Of a stretch of DNA of 64,000 bases, positions 18,327 to 27,445 are shown piece by piece. The stretch's first letter is position 1. Every line of letters begins with the position of its first letter. This DNA is from CAVXNP01 sp963763305. Its GTDB lineage: Bacteria; Pseudomonadota; Gammaproteobacteria; Xanthomonadales; Rhodanobacteraceae. Location of the stretch: the NCBI GenBank assembly GCA_963763305.1, contig CAVXNP010000001.1, positions 2,294,001-2,358,000 on the forward strand. Direction: 5' to 3'. The position numbers were made by a program, and so were the translations under genes. The notes under the pieces are model-generated. The model did no database searches. It saw only the letters and a list, made by a program, of their open reading frames with translations, and had not been told where the DNA came from.

Positions 18327-18713
18327 ATGGATTCAGCAAGAATCGCTTTGGCGGCGGCCGCGATGGTGGTACTCACCGGCGTGTGGGGGCCTGACCTCGT
18401 GGTTGCGCAGGTTGCGCACAGCGCCCGCTCGGCCGCGCAGCAGAGCGCGGAGGGCGCTGCCCGATCGCGGCGAGCGCATCAACCCCTGCCAGCGCGAACG
18501 TCCACGGTGGCCAGCCCTACAGCGCATACCGAAACCACCATCAAGCCGAATCGGCGCATGGGTGGCAAGCAGTGGCACCCGGGGACCGATAGCGAAAGTG
18601 GCAGGGTCAATCCCCTGCCGGCTCAGGGCCGGGCAGGCGGAGCACATGGCACCACCCAGCGTGGCATTGCCTATCCGGCCAATGCCGCCACCGCCGGCCC
18701 AGCCACGCACTGA
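18327..18713 (+). CDS. Small putative exported protein, 128 residues
   Basis: Not recognised. GGAGGCAGGCAG precedes the ATG at 18327 and the first 30 residues form a plausible signal peptide (MDSARIALAAAAMVVLTGVW, ending near VVAQ). The rest is low-complexity, rich in Ala, Ser, Thr, His and Pro, without predicted structure, like a disordered periplasmic or surface peptide. It ends 40 bases before the terminator of the tRNA on the other strand. A purely fortuitous frame cannot be excluded. Confidence 0.45.
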   Translation: MDSARIALAAAAMVVLTGVWGPDLVVAQVAHSARSAAQQSAEGAARSRRAHQPLPARTSTVASPTAHTETTIKPNRRMGGKQWHPGTDSESGRVNPLPAQGRAGGAHGTTQRGIAYPANAATAGPATH

Positions 18714-18752
18714 ACACCGACCGGCACGGTGCGCGCAACAAAGTGTGCGCAA

Positions 18753-18779
18753 CAAAAAAAGCCCGCATCGCTGCGGGCT
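18753..18779 (-). terminator. Rho-independent terminator of tRNA-Phe
   Basis: On the minus strand the sequence reads AGCCCGCA-GCGA-TGCGGGCT followed by a run of T. The stem is 8 bp with a tetraloop. It starts 10 bases after the tRNA 3' end. Confidence 0.9.
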
Positions 18780-18788
18780 GGAAATACA

Positions 18789-18864
18789 TGGTGGCCGGGG
18801 ACGGAATCGAACCGCCGACACGGGGATTTTCAATCCCCTGCTCTACCAACTGAGCTACCCGGCC
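18789..18864 (-). tRNA. tRNA-Phe (anticodon GAA)
   Basis: A complete 76-base tRNA with encoded CCA on the minus strand. Acceptor stem GGCCGGG/CCCGGCC, D-arm with AGTTGGTAGA, anticodon stem GGGGA/TCCCC around loop TTGAAAA (anticodon GAA), and T-loop TTCGATT. All stems pair. A terminator follows directly, so it is a single-gene unit. Confidence 0.97.
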
Positions 18865-18934
18865 AATACGCGCTGCCGCGAGCGGGAGCGGTCGTACATG
18901 GAGCCGCGCATTAGACCGAATGCACGCGTTTTCG

Positions 18935-19215
18935 TCAAGCCTCGTCGTCCGGTGCGGCTATAGCCGGCGGGCTTGGCGAATTCGCCGCCGAAGAGGAATT
19001 TCTCCATTTCTTCGCCGAGGTACTTGCGTGCGTTCGGGTCCAGTGGGTTGAGGCGGTATTCGTTGATCAGCATGGTCTGGTGCGCCAGCCACTGCTGCCA
19101 GGCCTGCCTGGAGATTTCGTCGATAGATGCGCTGGCCCAGCGGGCCGGGCCAGGGTGCGAAGTCCAGGCCTTCGGCGTCGATGTCGAGCTTGGCGCAATG
19201 AATGGTGCGGCTCAT
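18935..19215 (-). CDS. yggX: Probable Fe(2+)-trafficking protein YggX, two apparent frameshifts
   Basis: Small cytosolic protein linked to Fe-S cluster protection and repair under oxidative stress. The N-terminus MSRTIHCAKLDIDAEGLDFA carries the conserved Cys7. An extra base near 19122 breaks the frame. Corrected, it reads YDEISRQAWQQWLAHQTMLI and continues NEYRLNPLDPNARKYLGEEM. A second extra base near 18960 hides the stop; with one A removed the protein ends AKPAGYAAPDDEA with a stop at 18935-18937. The corrected length of about 93 residues matches the family. Uncorrected, the last frame would run into the tRNA. It is downstream of mutY, a common pairing. Confidence 0.85.
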
Positions 19216-20366
19216 GAATGTTCCTTCGTGGCCCGGCGGCCGTTGTGCAGGCCGACAGGGTTCCACGAACCGGGCGGCAGCGCCAGACGGGCTGGCACCG
19301 GACTGCCCGGGCGTGTTGCCGGGCAGGGCCTGCAGCAGGGTGCGTACCGGAGCGGGCAGCCCCAGCGCGGCCAGTTGCTCGCGGGCGTACCAGCCGGTGG
19401 CTGCCGCGTCGCTCACCTGTGCGCCGGCGCACCGCACCATCGAACAGCAGTGGATCGACCTTCAGGCGGTAGTGGCTGAAGGCGTGCATGAACGGTGCGA
19501 GCGCGAGTGCGTCGTCGATCCGGGCATGGTGCGTGTGCCACCGTCCAGGCCTGATCGGTGTCGTCCGCCTCCGGCAGGCTCCACAAGCCCCGACCAGACG
19601 CCGTGCGGTCCGCGGCGCTCGCAGCAGCACGCGGTCGTTGCGCGTCGCGCAATACCAGCATCACGGTAGTGCGGGTCGGCACGGCGCTGGTCGGTCGTGG
19701 GGTGGGCAGCTCGGCCGGTCAGTCCTTCGCGCCTGCGCCACGCAGTCGGCGGCCAGCGGGCAGGCATCGCAGCGCGGCTCGCGTGCGCGACGCAGACGGT
19801 GGCGCCCAGGTCCATGATCGCCTGGGTGTAGTCGGCGCAGGCGCGCTGTCGGGAGTGTGGGCCTCGGCATGCCGCCACAGTTGCTTCTCGACGGCGCGCT
19901 CTGGCCCGGATGGCCGTGGATGCCGTGATAGCGCGTCAGCACGCGCTTGACGTTGCCGTCCAGGATGGCGAAGCGCAGGCCGTGCGCCTGGGCCAGGATC
20001 GCGCCGGCGGTGGAGCGGCCGATGCCGGGCAGGGCGCGCAGCGAATCGAAGTCGCGCGGCAGGTCGCCGCCGTGTTGCTCCACGCACAAGCGTGCGGCCT
20101 GATGCAGGAATCGCGCGCGCCGGTAGTAGCCCAGGCCCGACCACAGCGCCAGGACGGCGTCCTCGTCTCGCCGCGGCCAGTGCGGGCAGTGTCGGCAGCG
20201 CATCGACGAAGCGCTGGAAATAGGCGATGACCGTGGCCACCTGGGTCTGCTGCAGCATCACCTCGGACAGCCACACGCGGTAGGCGTCGCGCGGGTGCTG
20301 CCAGGGCAGGTCCTGGCGGCCGTGCCGGTCGAACCAGGCCAGCAGCTCAGTGGCGAACGTTTCCAT
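19214..20366 (-). CDS. mutY: Adenine DNA glycosylase MutY, disrupted by many apparent indels
   Basis: MutY removes adenine mispaired with 8-oxoguanine. The pieces occur in order over several frames: METFATELLAWFDRHGRQDL; the catalytic-Glu segment WLSEVMLQQTQVATVI; ALWSGLGYYRRARFLH; the helix-hairpin-helix ALPGIGRSTAGAILAQAHG; the catalytic-Asp segment ILDGNVKRVLTRYHG; the [4Fe-4S] loop RCDACPLAADC; and a C-terminal NUDIX-like recognition domain with VMLVLRDAQRP and FMHAFSHYRLKVDPLL. At least eight frame changes are needed. The start at 20366 is clear. The exact stop is not: the last frame runs on toward yggX, so the 3' end is approximate. Confidence 0.8.
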
Positions 20367-21464
20367 CAGCGCGGCGGTGCGGCGGTGGAAGCTGGCCGTG
20401 GCGGCAGTCGATGCGGTCGCCGGCGCGGGCTGGCTGGCCTGCAGGGTGCAGGCCCTTGACATGCACGCCGGCCAGATCGAGCGAGTCCATCTGCAATTGC
20501 CCGGTGCCCGGCGGCACCGAAAGGTTCGGCTCACGAGGGTTGGTTGCCTCAGACCACCAGTGCGCCAGGCGCCAGCGGCGGCAGCCGCAGGTCGGCGTGA
20601 CTGCCCGGGCCATCGAGCTTCAAGGCAAGCAGCAGCGGGCTGATCCGTGTCGGCTGGGGTCAGTGTGGCTGCCACCTGGTATTGGCCGGCGTCGGCCTGG
20701 TCCAGCGTGCCGCGAAGACGTGGCCGCGGCGTCGGCCGCACCATGCCAGCGCGCATCCCCGGCCAGTTGCAGCAACAGCGAGCCGTCGCGGGAAAGGCGC
20801 AGGCTGATGTTGTCCATCTGCAAGGTATTGTTCGGTGATTCGCGGGGTGGCGGTCAGTCGCAGTTGCAACGGCCTGCCGGGCCGTCCCTGGCCGACAGGC
20901 TGAGCGGGAACGGCTGTCCGGACAGCAGGCTGCCGGCCACCAGGCGAGAAATCGCTGCAGCAGCACCTTGTCGCCGCGGACCAGGCTGCCGCGGGTGATG
21001 GTGACGCCGGCGTCGATGCGCGGGATGCTCGGCGGCGCTGCTGGCGGCTGGGAGGCTGCGCCAGCCAGTCCTGCAGTGCCTCCAGGTCCACTCGCGGAGC
21101 GTCAATCTGCAGCTGGGAGATCACGGTGGGGCCGCCGAGCAGGGTGCGCCAGGGCAGCACCAGCCGGCCGCGTGCCGCCAGCAGGATCGGCATGTTGGCA
21201 CCCTGTGCGTTCAGGGTCAGCCCCTGCAGCTCCAGTGCCGGTCGCGGGAACAGCGTCGGGCTGGCCGGGCTGGTCAGATGCAGTTCCAGGCCGGCATCGG
21301 CGCGCCTGGGTCTGCAGCATGGCGGTGAAGCGATCCGGTTGCAGCAGCACGTAGACGGTCACCAGCAAGGCGATCAGGCCGACCAGCAGCAGCGCCGTCA
21401 CGGTGGTCAGCGACAGCCGCAACCAGCGGGGCATGGCGCGTCGGGTCGTGGCTGGTTCAGCCAT
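20366..21464 (-). CDS. AsmA family protein, disrupted by apparent indels
   Basis: AsmA-like proteins are inner-membrane-anchored periplasmic proteins linked to phospholipid transport and outer-membrane assembly. The ATG at 21464 overlaps the ftsY stop by eight bases and gives MAEPATTRRAMPRWLRLSLT, with a following single membrane span (TALLLVGLIALLVTVYVLLQ). Family-like text recurs in different frames: FPRPALELQGLTLNAQG, LPWRTLLGGPTVISQLQIDA, LQMDNISLRLSRDGSLLLQL and GTGQLQMDSLDLAGVHVKGL. These are repeats of the beta-strand pattern typical of AsmA. Several frameshifts separate them. The 3' end is placed at a TGA overlapping the mutY start and is uncertain. Confidence 0.65.
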
Positions 21465-22638
21465 GACCCGGGCTGGCCGGCAGCAGGCCGTCGACATAGG
21501 CCTCGGCGTCGAATACGCGCAGGTCGGCGATGCCTTCGCCCAGACCGACGAAGCGGATCGGCAGAGCCGAACTCGCGCGCCAGCGCAAACACCACGCCGC
21601 CCTTGGCGGTGCCGTCGAGCTTGGTCACCACCAGCCCGGTCACGCCGACGATCTGGCGGAACTGGCGAACCTGGCTGACCGCGTTCTGGCCGGTGGTGCC
21701 GTCGATCACCATCAGCACCTCGTGCGGCGCCGTCGGCGTCGAGCTTCTTCAGCACGCGGGCGATCTTGCCCAGCTCGTCCATCAGGCCGCCCTGGGTGTG
21801 CAGGCGGCCGGCGGTGTCGGCGATCAGCACATCGGCACCGCGCGCGCGCGCCGCCTGCAGGGCATCGAAGATCACGCTGGCCGAGTCGGCGTCCTGTCCC
21901 TGCGCGATCACCGGCACCTGGTTGCGCTCGCCCCAGGTCTTCAACTGGCCGACGGCGGCGGCGCGGAAGGTGTCGCCGGCGGCCAGCATCACCTGGTGGC
22001 CCTCGTCGGTATAGCGCCGTGCCAGCTTGCCGATGGTGGTGGTCTTGCCGACGCCATTGATGCCCACGGTGAGAATCACGAACGGCTTGCTTGCCGCCGA
22101 CATCCAGCGGCTGCTGGACCGGCTCGAGCAATGCCACCAGTTGCTCGGCGCAATGCCGTCGCGCAGCGCCGCCGCATCGGCGAACTCGCGCTTGTGCATG
22201 CGCTTGCGCAGGTCCTCGACCAGCGCGGTGCTGGCGGTCGACGCCCACGTCGGCGGTGATCAGGGTGGTCTCCAGCTCGTCGAGCAGATCGTCGTCCAGC
22301 CGCGGATTGCGCACGAACAGCGAGGACAGGCCGCGGGCGAACGCGCTGCCGGAAAGCCGTTCGCGCCAGCCGCGTCTGGCCGCGGGCTGGGACGGTTCGT
22401 CGGTCGTGATGCCGGACGCCACCGGGTCCGGTTCGCCGATGGGCGGCTGCGTTTCCGGCTCTGCCTCCGGCTCGGTCGCCGGTGTCTCGCCCAGCGCCTC
22501 GGCCAGGGGCGCGGTGGCGGTCTCCAGCGAGCTTCCGTCGATCTGCTCGCGCGGTTCCGGGGCGGTGGCTTCCGGCGTCGCTTCCGCGGGCTGCTCCGAG
22601 ACCTTTTCGGCGGGCTTTTTCTTCCAGAACTTGAGCAT
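21457..22638 (-). CDS. ftsY: Signal recognition particle receptor FtsY, disrupted by apparent indels
   Basis: FtsY docks ribosome-SRP complexes at the inner membrane and hydrolyses GTP. The N-terminus is MLKFWKKKPAEKVSEQ followed by a long acidic A domain, as usual. The NG domain pieces lie in different frames: RRGWRERLSGSAFARGLSSL, VEDLRKRMHKREFADAAALR, the P-loop GINGVGKTTTIGKLA, LAAGDTFRAAAVGQLKTW, DTAGRLHTQGGLMDEL, VVTKLDGTAKGG, and AYVDGLLPASPGHG before the stop at 21457. At least five indels are needed; for example, removal of one T near 21560 restores FGLPIRFVGLGEG. The gene is essential, so errors are more likely than decay. It is divergent from rsmD. Confidence 0.9.
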
Positions 22639-22711
22639 TGCGGCATGGATTCAAAGACAATGGCGGCATGCTAACACTCCGATCCCCACTGCCCGCTGAG
22701 GGCGCGAGCGC

Positions 22712-23292
22712 ATGAGCCGGCCTCGCGTGGCCACGGCCGGGCGCATCCGCATCATCGGCGGCAGCCTGCGCAATTCGCGGCTGGATGTGCCCGACTCGCC
22801 CGGCTTGCGACCCACTCCCGAGCGGGTGCGTGAGACCCTGTTCAACTGGCTGGCGCCGACGCTGGCCGGAGTACGGGCGCTGGATCTGTGCGCGGGCACC
22901 GGGGCGCTTGGGATCGAGGCGTTGTCGCGCGGTGCGGCCAGCGTGCGTTTCGTCGAGAGCGATGCGGCCGCGGCCCGGGCGCTGCACGACAACCTCGTGC
23001 GATTGAAGCTCGACCCGGCGCAATTGACCCAGGCCGATGTCCGTCAGCTGCTGCTGGGACCCGCCCAGCCGCACGGGCTGGTCTTCATGGATCCGCCGTT
23101 CGGCCTGGCGCTGTGGGAGCCGCTGGCCCGGCAACTGGAAGACGGCGGCTGGCTGACCGCCGGGGCGTGGATCTACGTCGAGCACCCACGGCAGCAGGCC
23201 CCGGCATTGCCGGCCAACTGGCGTCTGCACCGCCACGGCCAGGCCGGCGAGGTCGGTTTGCGCTCTATCGCCGCGACAGGCCGGTTGGTTAA
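22712..23292 (+). CDS. rsmD: 16S rRNA (guanine(966)-N2)-methyltransferase RsmD, apparent frameshift near the end
   Basis: SAM-dependent methyltransferase of small-subunit rRNA. It shows GRIRIIGGSLRNSRLDVP, TPERVRETLFNWL, the SAM-binding LDLCAGTGALGIEALSRGA and the catalytic FMDPPFG. The frame is intact to GQAGEVG. There, one missing T near 23255 sends it into the coaD frame without a stop, giving a false RsmD-CoaD fusion. Restored, it ends FALYRRDRPVG with TAA at 23290-23292, about 193 residues, normal for RsmD. rsmD-coaD adjacency is widespread. Confidence 0.9.
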
Positions 23293-23326
23293 GCTAGTGA
23301 TCTCCAGTCACACCGCCGGTTGCCCA

Positions 23327-23857
23327 GTGAATCCGCCCGTCAACAAGCGCCTGGCCGTCTATCCGGGCACTTTCGATCCGATCACCAACGGTCATGCCGA
23401 CCTGGTGACGCGCGCGGCGCCGCTGTTCGAGCGGGTGGTGGTGGCCGTGGCGGAAAGCTCCAGCAAGGGCCCGGGCTTCAGCCTGAACGAGCGGATCACG
23501 CTGGCCCGGCTGGCGCTGGCCGACCTGCCCAACGTGGAGGTGCGCGGCTTCGATTCCCTGCTGGCCAACTTCGTCGCCGAGATCGGCGCCGGCGTGATCA
23601 TCCGCGGCCTGCGCGCGGTGTCCGATTTCGAATACGAGTTCCAGCTGGCGAGCATGAATCGGCACCTGATCCCGCAGGCGGAGACCCTGTTCCTTACCCC
23701 GGCCGAGCAATACAGCTTCATTTCCTCGTCGCTGGTGCGGGAGATCGGACGGCTGGGCGGCGATATTTCCGGTTTCGTGCATCCTGCGGTACAACAGGCC
23801 ATGCGTCAGCGCTGGCGCAGCCATTCCATTGAGAAAGAAGGGGATAACCATGCGTAA
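23327..23857 (+). CDS. coaD: Pantetheine-phosphate adenylyltransferase
   Basis: CoaD makes dephospho-CoA from 4'-phosphopantetheine and ATP. Motifs are the nucleotidyltransferase start KRLAVYPGTFDPITNGHADL (T/HxGH type), VAVAESSSKGPGFSLNERI, the family block GVIIRGLRAVSDFEYEFQLA, MNRHL, and YSFISSSLVREIGRLGGD. The GTG at 23327 is chosen as the nearest start to the conserved region; no strong ribosome-binding site is seen. At 176 residues it is slightly long, with a basic tail. Its last eight bases overlap the start of the lipoprotein gene. Confidence 0.92.
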   Translation: MNPPVNKRLAVYPGTFDPITNGHADLVTRAAPLFERVVVAVAESSSKGPGFSLNERITLARLALADLPNVEVRGFDSLLANFVAEIGAGVIIRGLRAVSDFEYEFQLASMNRHLIPQAETLFLTPAEQYSFISSSLVREIGRLGGDISGFVHPAVQQAMRQRWRSHSIEKEGDNHA

Positions 23858-24350
23858 GATTGCATTGGCCGCCACTGTCGCGCTGGCCAGCGCTCTGGCT
23901 CTGACCGCCTGCAACAAGCAGGATGAAGGCCAGCAGAGCACCCAGCAGCAGGCCGGCCTGAGCAAGCCGACCGATCCGAACGACAGCAAGGCCTGGAGTG
24001 CCTATTTCGGGCAGATCGTGCAGAACAACATGCAGGGCATGGCTGCCAACCGGCCGTATCCGTACCTGGTACCGGCCGGCGACAGCGAAGATGCCAAGGC
24101 CGGTTACGACCGCCAGCTGCAGAACGTGCAGGACACCGTGGCGCGCGGCGTGCTGCCGGGCAACATGCTGGTGTTCGCCGGACCGGACTCCAGCAAGACG
24201 GCCAACCTGGTGGTTTCCGCCTTCCAGGATGCCAAGCCCGGCTCGTTCAAGGACGTGATCATCCTGTTCATCGGCGATCAGGCGGACAAGGACCGCGTCG
24301 CCGCGGCACTGAAGCCGACCGGCGCGGAGTTCCGTTTCGTCGCCATGTAA
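23850..24350 (+). CDS. Putative lipoprotein, 166 residues
   Basis: Not assigned to a family. The ATG at 23850 follows AGAAGGGGATAACC and starts a lipoprotein signal peptide (MRKIALAATVALASALALTA, then Cys22 in the lipobox LTAC). The residue after Cys is Asn, giving no clear inner-membrane retention signal. The mature part is a polar Gln-rich linker (KQDEGQQSTQQQ) and a domain with VPAGDSEDAKAGYDRQLQNV and VIILFIGDQADKDRVAAALK. It overlaps coaD by eight bases, so expression is coupled, and a strong hairpin follows. Role unknown. Confidence 0.75.
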   Translation: MRKIALAATVALASALALTACNKQDEGQQSTQQQAGLSKPTDPNDSKAWSAYFGQIVQNNMQGMAANRPYPYLVPAGDSEDAKAGYDRQLQNVQDTVARGVLPGNMLVFAGPDSSKTANLVVSAFQDAKPGSFKDVIILFIGDQADKDRVAAALKPTGAEFRFVAM

Positions 24351-24357
24351 GGCCTTG

Positions 24358-24391
24358 CCGGGGCATCGCGAGCTCTGGCGCGATGCCCCGG
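24358..24391 (+). terminator. Perfect 13-bp hairpin after the lipoprotein gene
   Basis: Arms CCGGGGCATCGCG and CGCGATGCCCCGG enclose an 8-base loop, beginning eight bases after the stop codon. There is no T tract, so it may be a terminator of the GC-stem type or an RNA-stabilising hairpin. Confidence 0.6.
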
Positions 24392-24497
24392 GCTGCACCG
24401 GTCCGCAGCACGGGCGCATGCGTACCGTGTCGGCGCCACCGGGAGCCCGCCGCCGATTCCCTGATCGGCCCCAGCCGAGCGTGTACCATCGATCCCC

Positions 24498-24758
24498 ATG
24501 TCTCTGAAGATCCTCGATACCTGCGTCAACTGTGACGTGTGCGAACCGGCCTGTCCCAATCAGGCCATCTCGCTGGGCGAGGAGTATTACGTCATCGACC
24601 CGGCCCTGTGCACCGAGTGTGTCGGTCACCACGACGAACCGCAGTGCATGGTGGTGTGTCCGGTCGAATGCATCATCGCCGACCCCGGCCATGCCGAAAG
24701 TCGCGATCAGCTCGAACTCAAGTATCGCCAGTTGATGGCGAAGGAGAGTGACGCATGA
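24498..24758 (+). CDS. yfhL: YfhL family 2x[4Fe-4S] ferredoxin
   Basis: An 86-residue ferredoxin. Cluster ligands are in CVNCDVCEPACPNQAI near the N-terminus and in CTECVGHHDEPQCMVVCPVE. The second motif has the extended spacing between its second and third Cys that marks the YfhL/Allochromatium-type low-potential ferredoxins. It carries electrons in the cytoplasm; the partner is not known. coaD-yfhL order is conserved in related bacteria. Its stop overlaps the ggt start by four bases (ATGA). Confidence 0.92.
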   Translation: MSLKILDTCVNCDVCEPACPNQAISLGEEYYVIDPALCTECVGHHDEPQCMVVCPVECIIADPGHAESRDQLELKYRQLMAKESDA

Positions 24759-26513
24759 ATGTGTTCCGATTCCGCCGTGTCGCCGGCGGCGTTGCCGCCG
24801 GGTGGCGCCTGCTCCTGCTAGGCCTGGTATTGAGCGGTGGTGCGGGGTTGGCCCTGGCCACCCCACCTGCTCCTGCCGGAACTGCCACTGCCGCCGTCAC
24901 TGGACCGCGCGGGCCGGGCCATGACGCCGTGGCCAGCGCCAATTCCATCGCCACCAACGCCGGACTCGAAGTGCTGGCCAGGGGCGGCAATGCCTTCGAT
25001 GCGGCTGTGGCGGTAGCCTCCACGCTTGTCCGTGGTGGAGCCGGAGAGCTCCGGCCTGGGCGGCGGTTTCATGGCCGTCCTGCATCGTGCCAGTGACGGC
25101 CGCGAGATCTTCATCGACGCACGCGAGGTCGCCCCGGCGGCCGTGGACAGCAACGACTACCTGAACCCGGACGGCACGCCGAACCGCGATACCGCGCTGA
25201 CCGGTCCGTTGTCGGCGGGGATCCCGGGCGAGCCGGCCGGACTGGTCTGGTTGTCCCGCCATTACGGCAAGCTGCCGCTGGCCGCCTCGTTGGCGCCGGC
25301 CATCCGTACCGCCCGCGATGGCTTCGTGCCCGACAGTCGCCTGCGCGGCGCGATCCAGGCGCGGGCCGGGGATCTCAAGCGCTGGCCCGCGTCGGCGGCC
25401 AAGTACCTGGTGAACGGCAAGGCGCCCGATGAGGGGGCCACCTGGCGCGATCCAGCCCAGGCGCGCACGCTGCAGCGGCTGGCCGCCAACGGCAACGACG
25501 GGTTCTACCGCGGGCAGACCGCACGCGAGCTGGTCGATGCGGTGAAGGCTGCCGGTGGCAACTGGAGCCTGGCCGACCTGGCCGGATACACGGTCAAGGA
25601 GCGCAAGCCGATCGACGTGAGCTACCGCGGCTATCGCATCGTCACCGCGCCGCCGCCGTCCTCCGGTGGCGTCGCGATCGCCGAGATACTCAACATCCTT
25701 TCCGATTTCGACCTGGACAAGTTCGATCGCGCCCATCGCGTCCACTTCGAAGTCGAGGCGATGCGACGTGCGTTCCGCGACCACAACGACTATCTGGGCG
25801 ATCCGGATTTCGTCAAGATGCCGCTGGACATGCTGTTGTCGCCTTATTACGCCGATGGCTTGCGTCAGAGCATCCTGCCCGATCGCGCCACGCCCTCGTC
25901 GATGCTGCCATCCAATTCGACCAGCGATCCGGGGATGCATACCACGCATTTCTCGATCATCGACAAGGACGGCAACATGATCGCGGTCACCTCGACCGTG
26001 AACTACACGCTCGGCTCCACCTTCGTCGCCGGCGACACCGGCGTGCTGCTCAACGACGAGATGGACGACTTCGCCCTGGTCCCGGGCAAGCCCAATGTCT
26101 ATGGATTGCTGGGCAGTACCGCCAACGCGCCCAAGCCGGGCAAGCGGATGCTTTCGTCGATGTCGCCCAGCCTGGTGATCGGCGCCGACCGCACCGCCGT
26201 GATCGGCTCGCCGGGCGGTTCGACCATCATCACCCAGGTGCTGGAAGGCATCCTGGCCTTCATCGATGGCGACAGTGCCGAGCAGATCACCGCCCAGCGA
26301 CGCTTCCACCACCAGTTCAAGCCCGACCGGGTGGACGTGGAGCCGGGCGCGTTCGATCCGGCCACCAGCCAGGCGCTGCAGCGTATGGGTTACAGCCTGC
26401 ACGAACGCGAGCCCTGGGGCTTCATGAACGTGGTTACCTGGGACCACCGCACCAATACACTGCACGCGGCCAGCGACCCACGGCGACCCTCGGGCCTGGG
26501 CAAGGTGCAGTAG
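24755..26513 (+). CDS. ggt: Gamma-glutamyltransferase, apparent frameshift
   Basis: Periplasmic N-terminal nucleophile hydrolase that cleaves or transfers gamma-glutamyl groups, for example from glutathione. A signal sequence opens the protein (WRLLLLGLVLSGGAGLALA). The frame breaks at 25026-25027, where CTTGTCC should read CTGTCC. Corrected, it runs through AVASTLSVVEPESSGLGGGF. The autocleavage/nucleophile Thr is in GMHTTHFSIIDKDGNM. Later motifs are NDEMDDFALVPGKPN, MLSSMSPSLV and GSPGGSTIITQV. About 585 residues, normal for the family. The start overlaps the yfhL stop, so the two are translationally coupled even though their functions look unrelated. Confidence 0.9.
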
Positions 26514-26571
26514 CGGTTCCGGCGGGCGCCGGTGATCGAACAGGCACTGGGGCAGGCAAGGAGACGAGGCT

Positions 26572-27445
26572 TTGGCGAAACTGTTCTCACTCGATGGCAA
26601 CTCGCAGCAACTGGACGGCGGCGCCATGTTCGGCAACGCGCCCAGGGCGTTGTGGTCGCGCTGGATCGCCCCCGATCCGGAAAACCGCATCCCGCTGGCC
26701 TGCCGTTGCCTGCTGGTGAAGGATCTGGACGGCCGCAATGTCCTGTTCGAAACCGGCATCGGCGCGTTTTTCGAGCCGGCCTTGCGCGAGCGCTACGGCG
26801 TGGTCGAGGAGCGGCACGTGCTGCTCGAATCGCTGGCGGGGGTGGGGTTGTCGCACGAGGACATCGACGTGGTGGTGCTGTCGCACCTGCATTTCGATCA
26901 TGCCGGCGGCCTGCTGGAGGCATGGCGGGAGGGGCAGCCGCCACGGTTGCTGTTTCCGCGGGCGCGGTTCGTGGTCGGTGCCGGGCACTGGGCACGGGCG
27001 ACGGCGCCGCACCCGCGCGACCGCGCTTCGTTCATTGCCGAGTTGCAGCCGCTGCTGCAGGCCAGCGGCCGGCTGGAGCTGGTCGATGGCGAGCATGCCC
27101 CATCGCTGGGGCCGGCCGTACGCTTCGTGTTCTCCGAAGGGCACACCCCGGGACTGATGCTCGCAGAGGTCGCCGGCGTGGTGTTCTGCGCCGACCTGAT
27201 CCCCGGGCGCGCCTGGGTGCACGTGCCCATCAGCATGGGCTATGACCGCTGGCCGGAGCGCCTGGTCGACGAAAAGCAGGTGTTTCTGGAGGACAAGCTC
27301 GAACGTGGCGTGCGGCTGTTTCTTCACGCACGACCATGCCTGTGCGCTGGCCAGGCTGGATCGCGATGCGCGTGGGCGCTACCGCACCGTCGAGGAACTG
27401 CCGGTCCTGGATGGTGTCGAGCCGTTCGAGGTGGTTGCCGCGTGA
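26572..27445 (+). CDS. Metallo-beta-lactamase-fold hydrolase, apparent frameshift
   Basis: A roughly 290-residue protein with the zinc motif SHLHFDHAGG (HxHxDH) near residue 105, a downstream EGHTPG and FCADLIPG, and a final THDHACALA. These are the usual metal ligands of the fold. The start is TTG at 26572, supported by AAGGAG ten bases upstream. At about 27320 an extra T (CTGTTTCTT for CTGTTCTTC) breaks the frame; corrected, it reads LFFTHDHACALARLDRDARG and stops at 27443-27445. There is no signal peptide. The substrate is unknown; quorum-signal lactonases and glyoxalases share this fold. It overlaps the next gene by GTGA. Confidence 0.82.

Noticed and set aside
18280..18963. A 227-residue plus-strand open frame through the tRNA-Phe region
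   Set aside because: It reads through the tRNA gene, its terminator and the yggX end, and is out of frame with the better-supported 128-residue gene.
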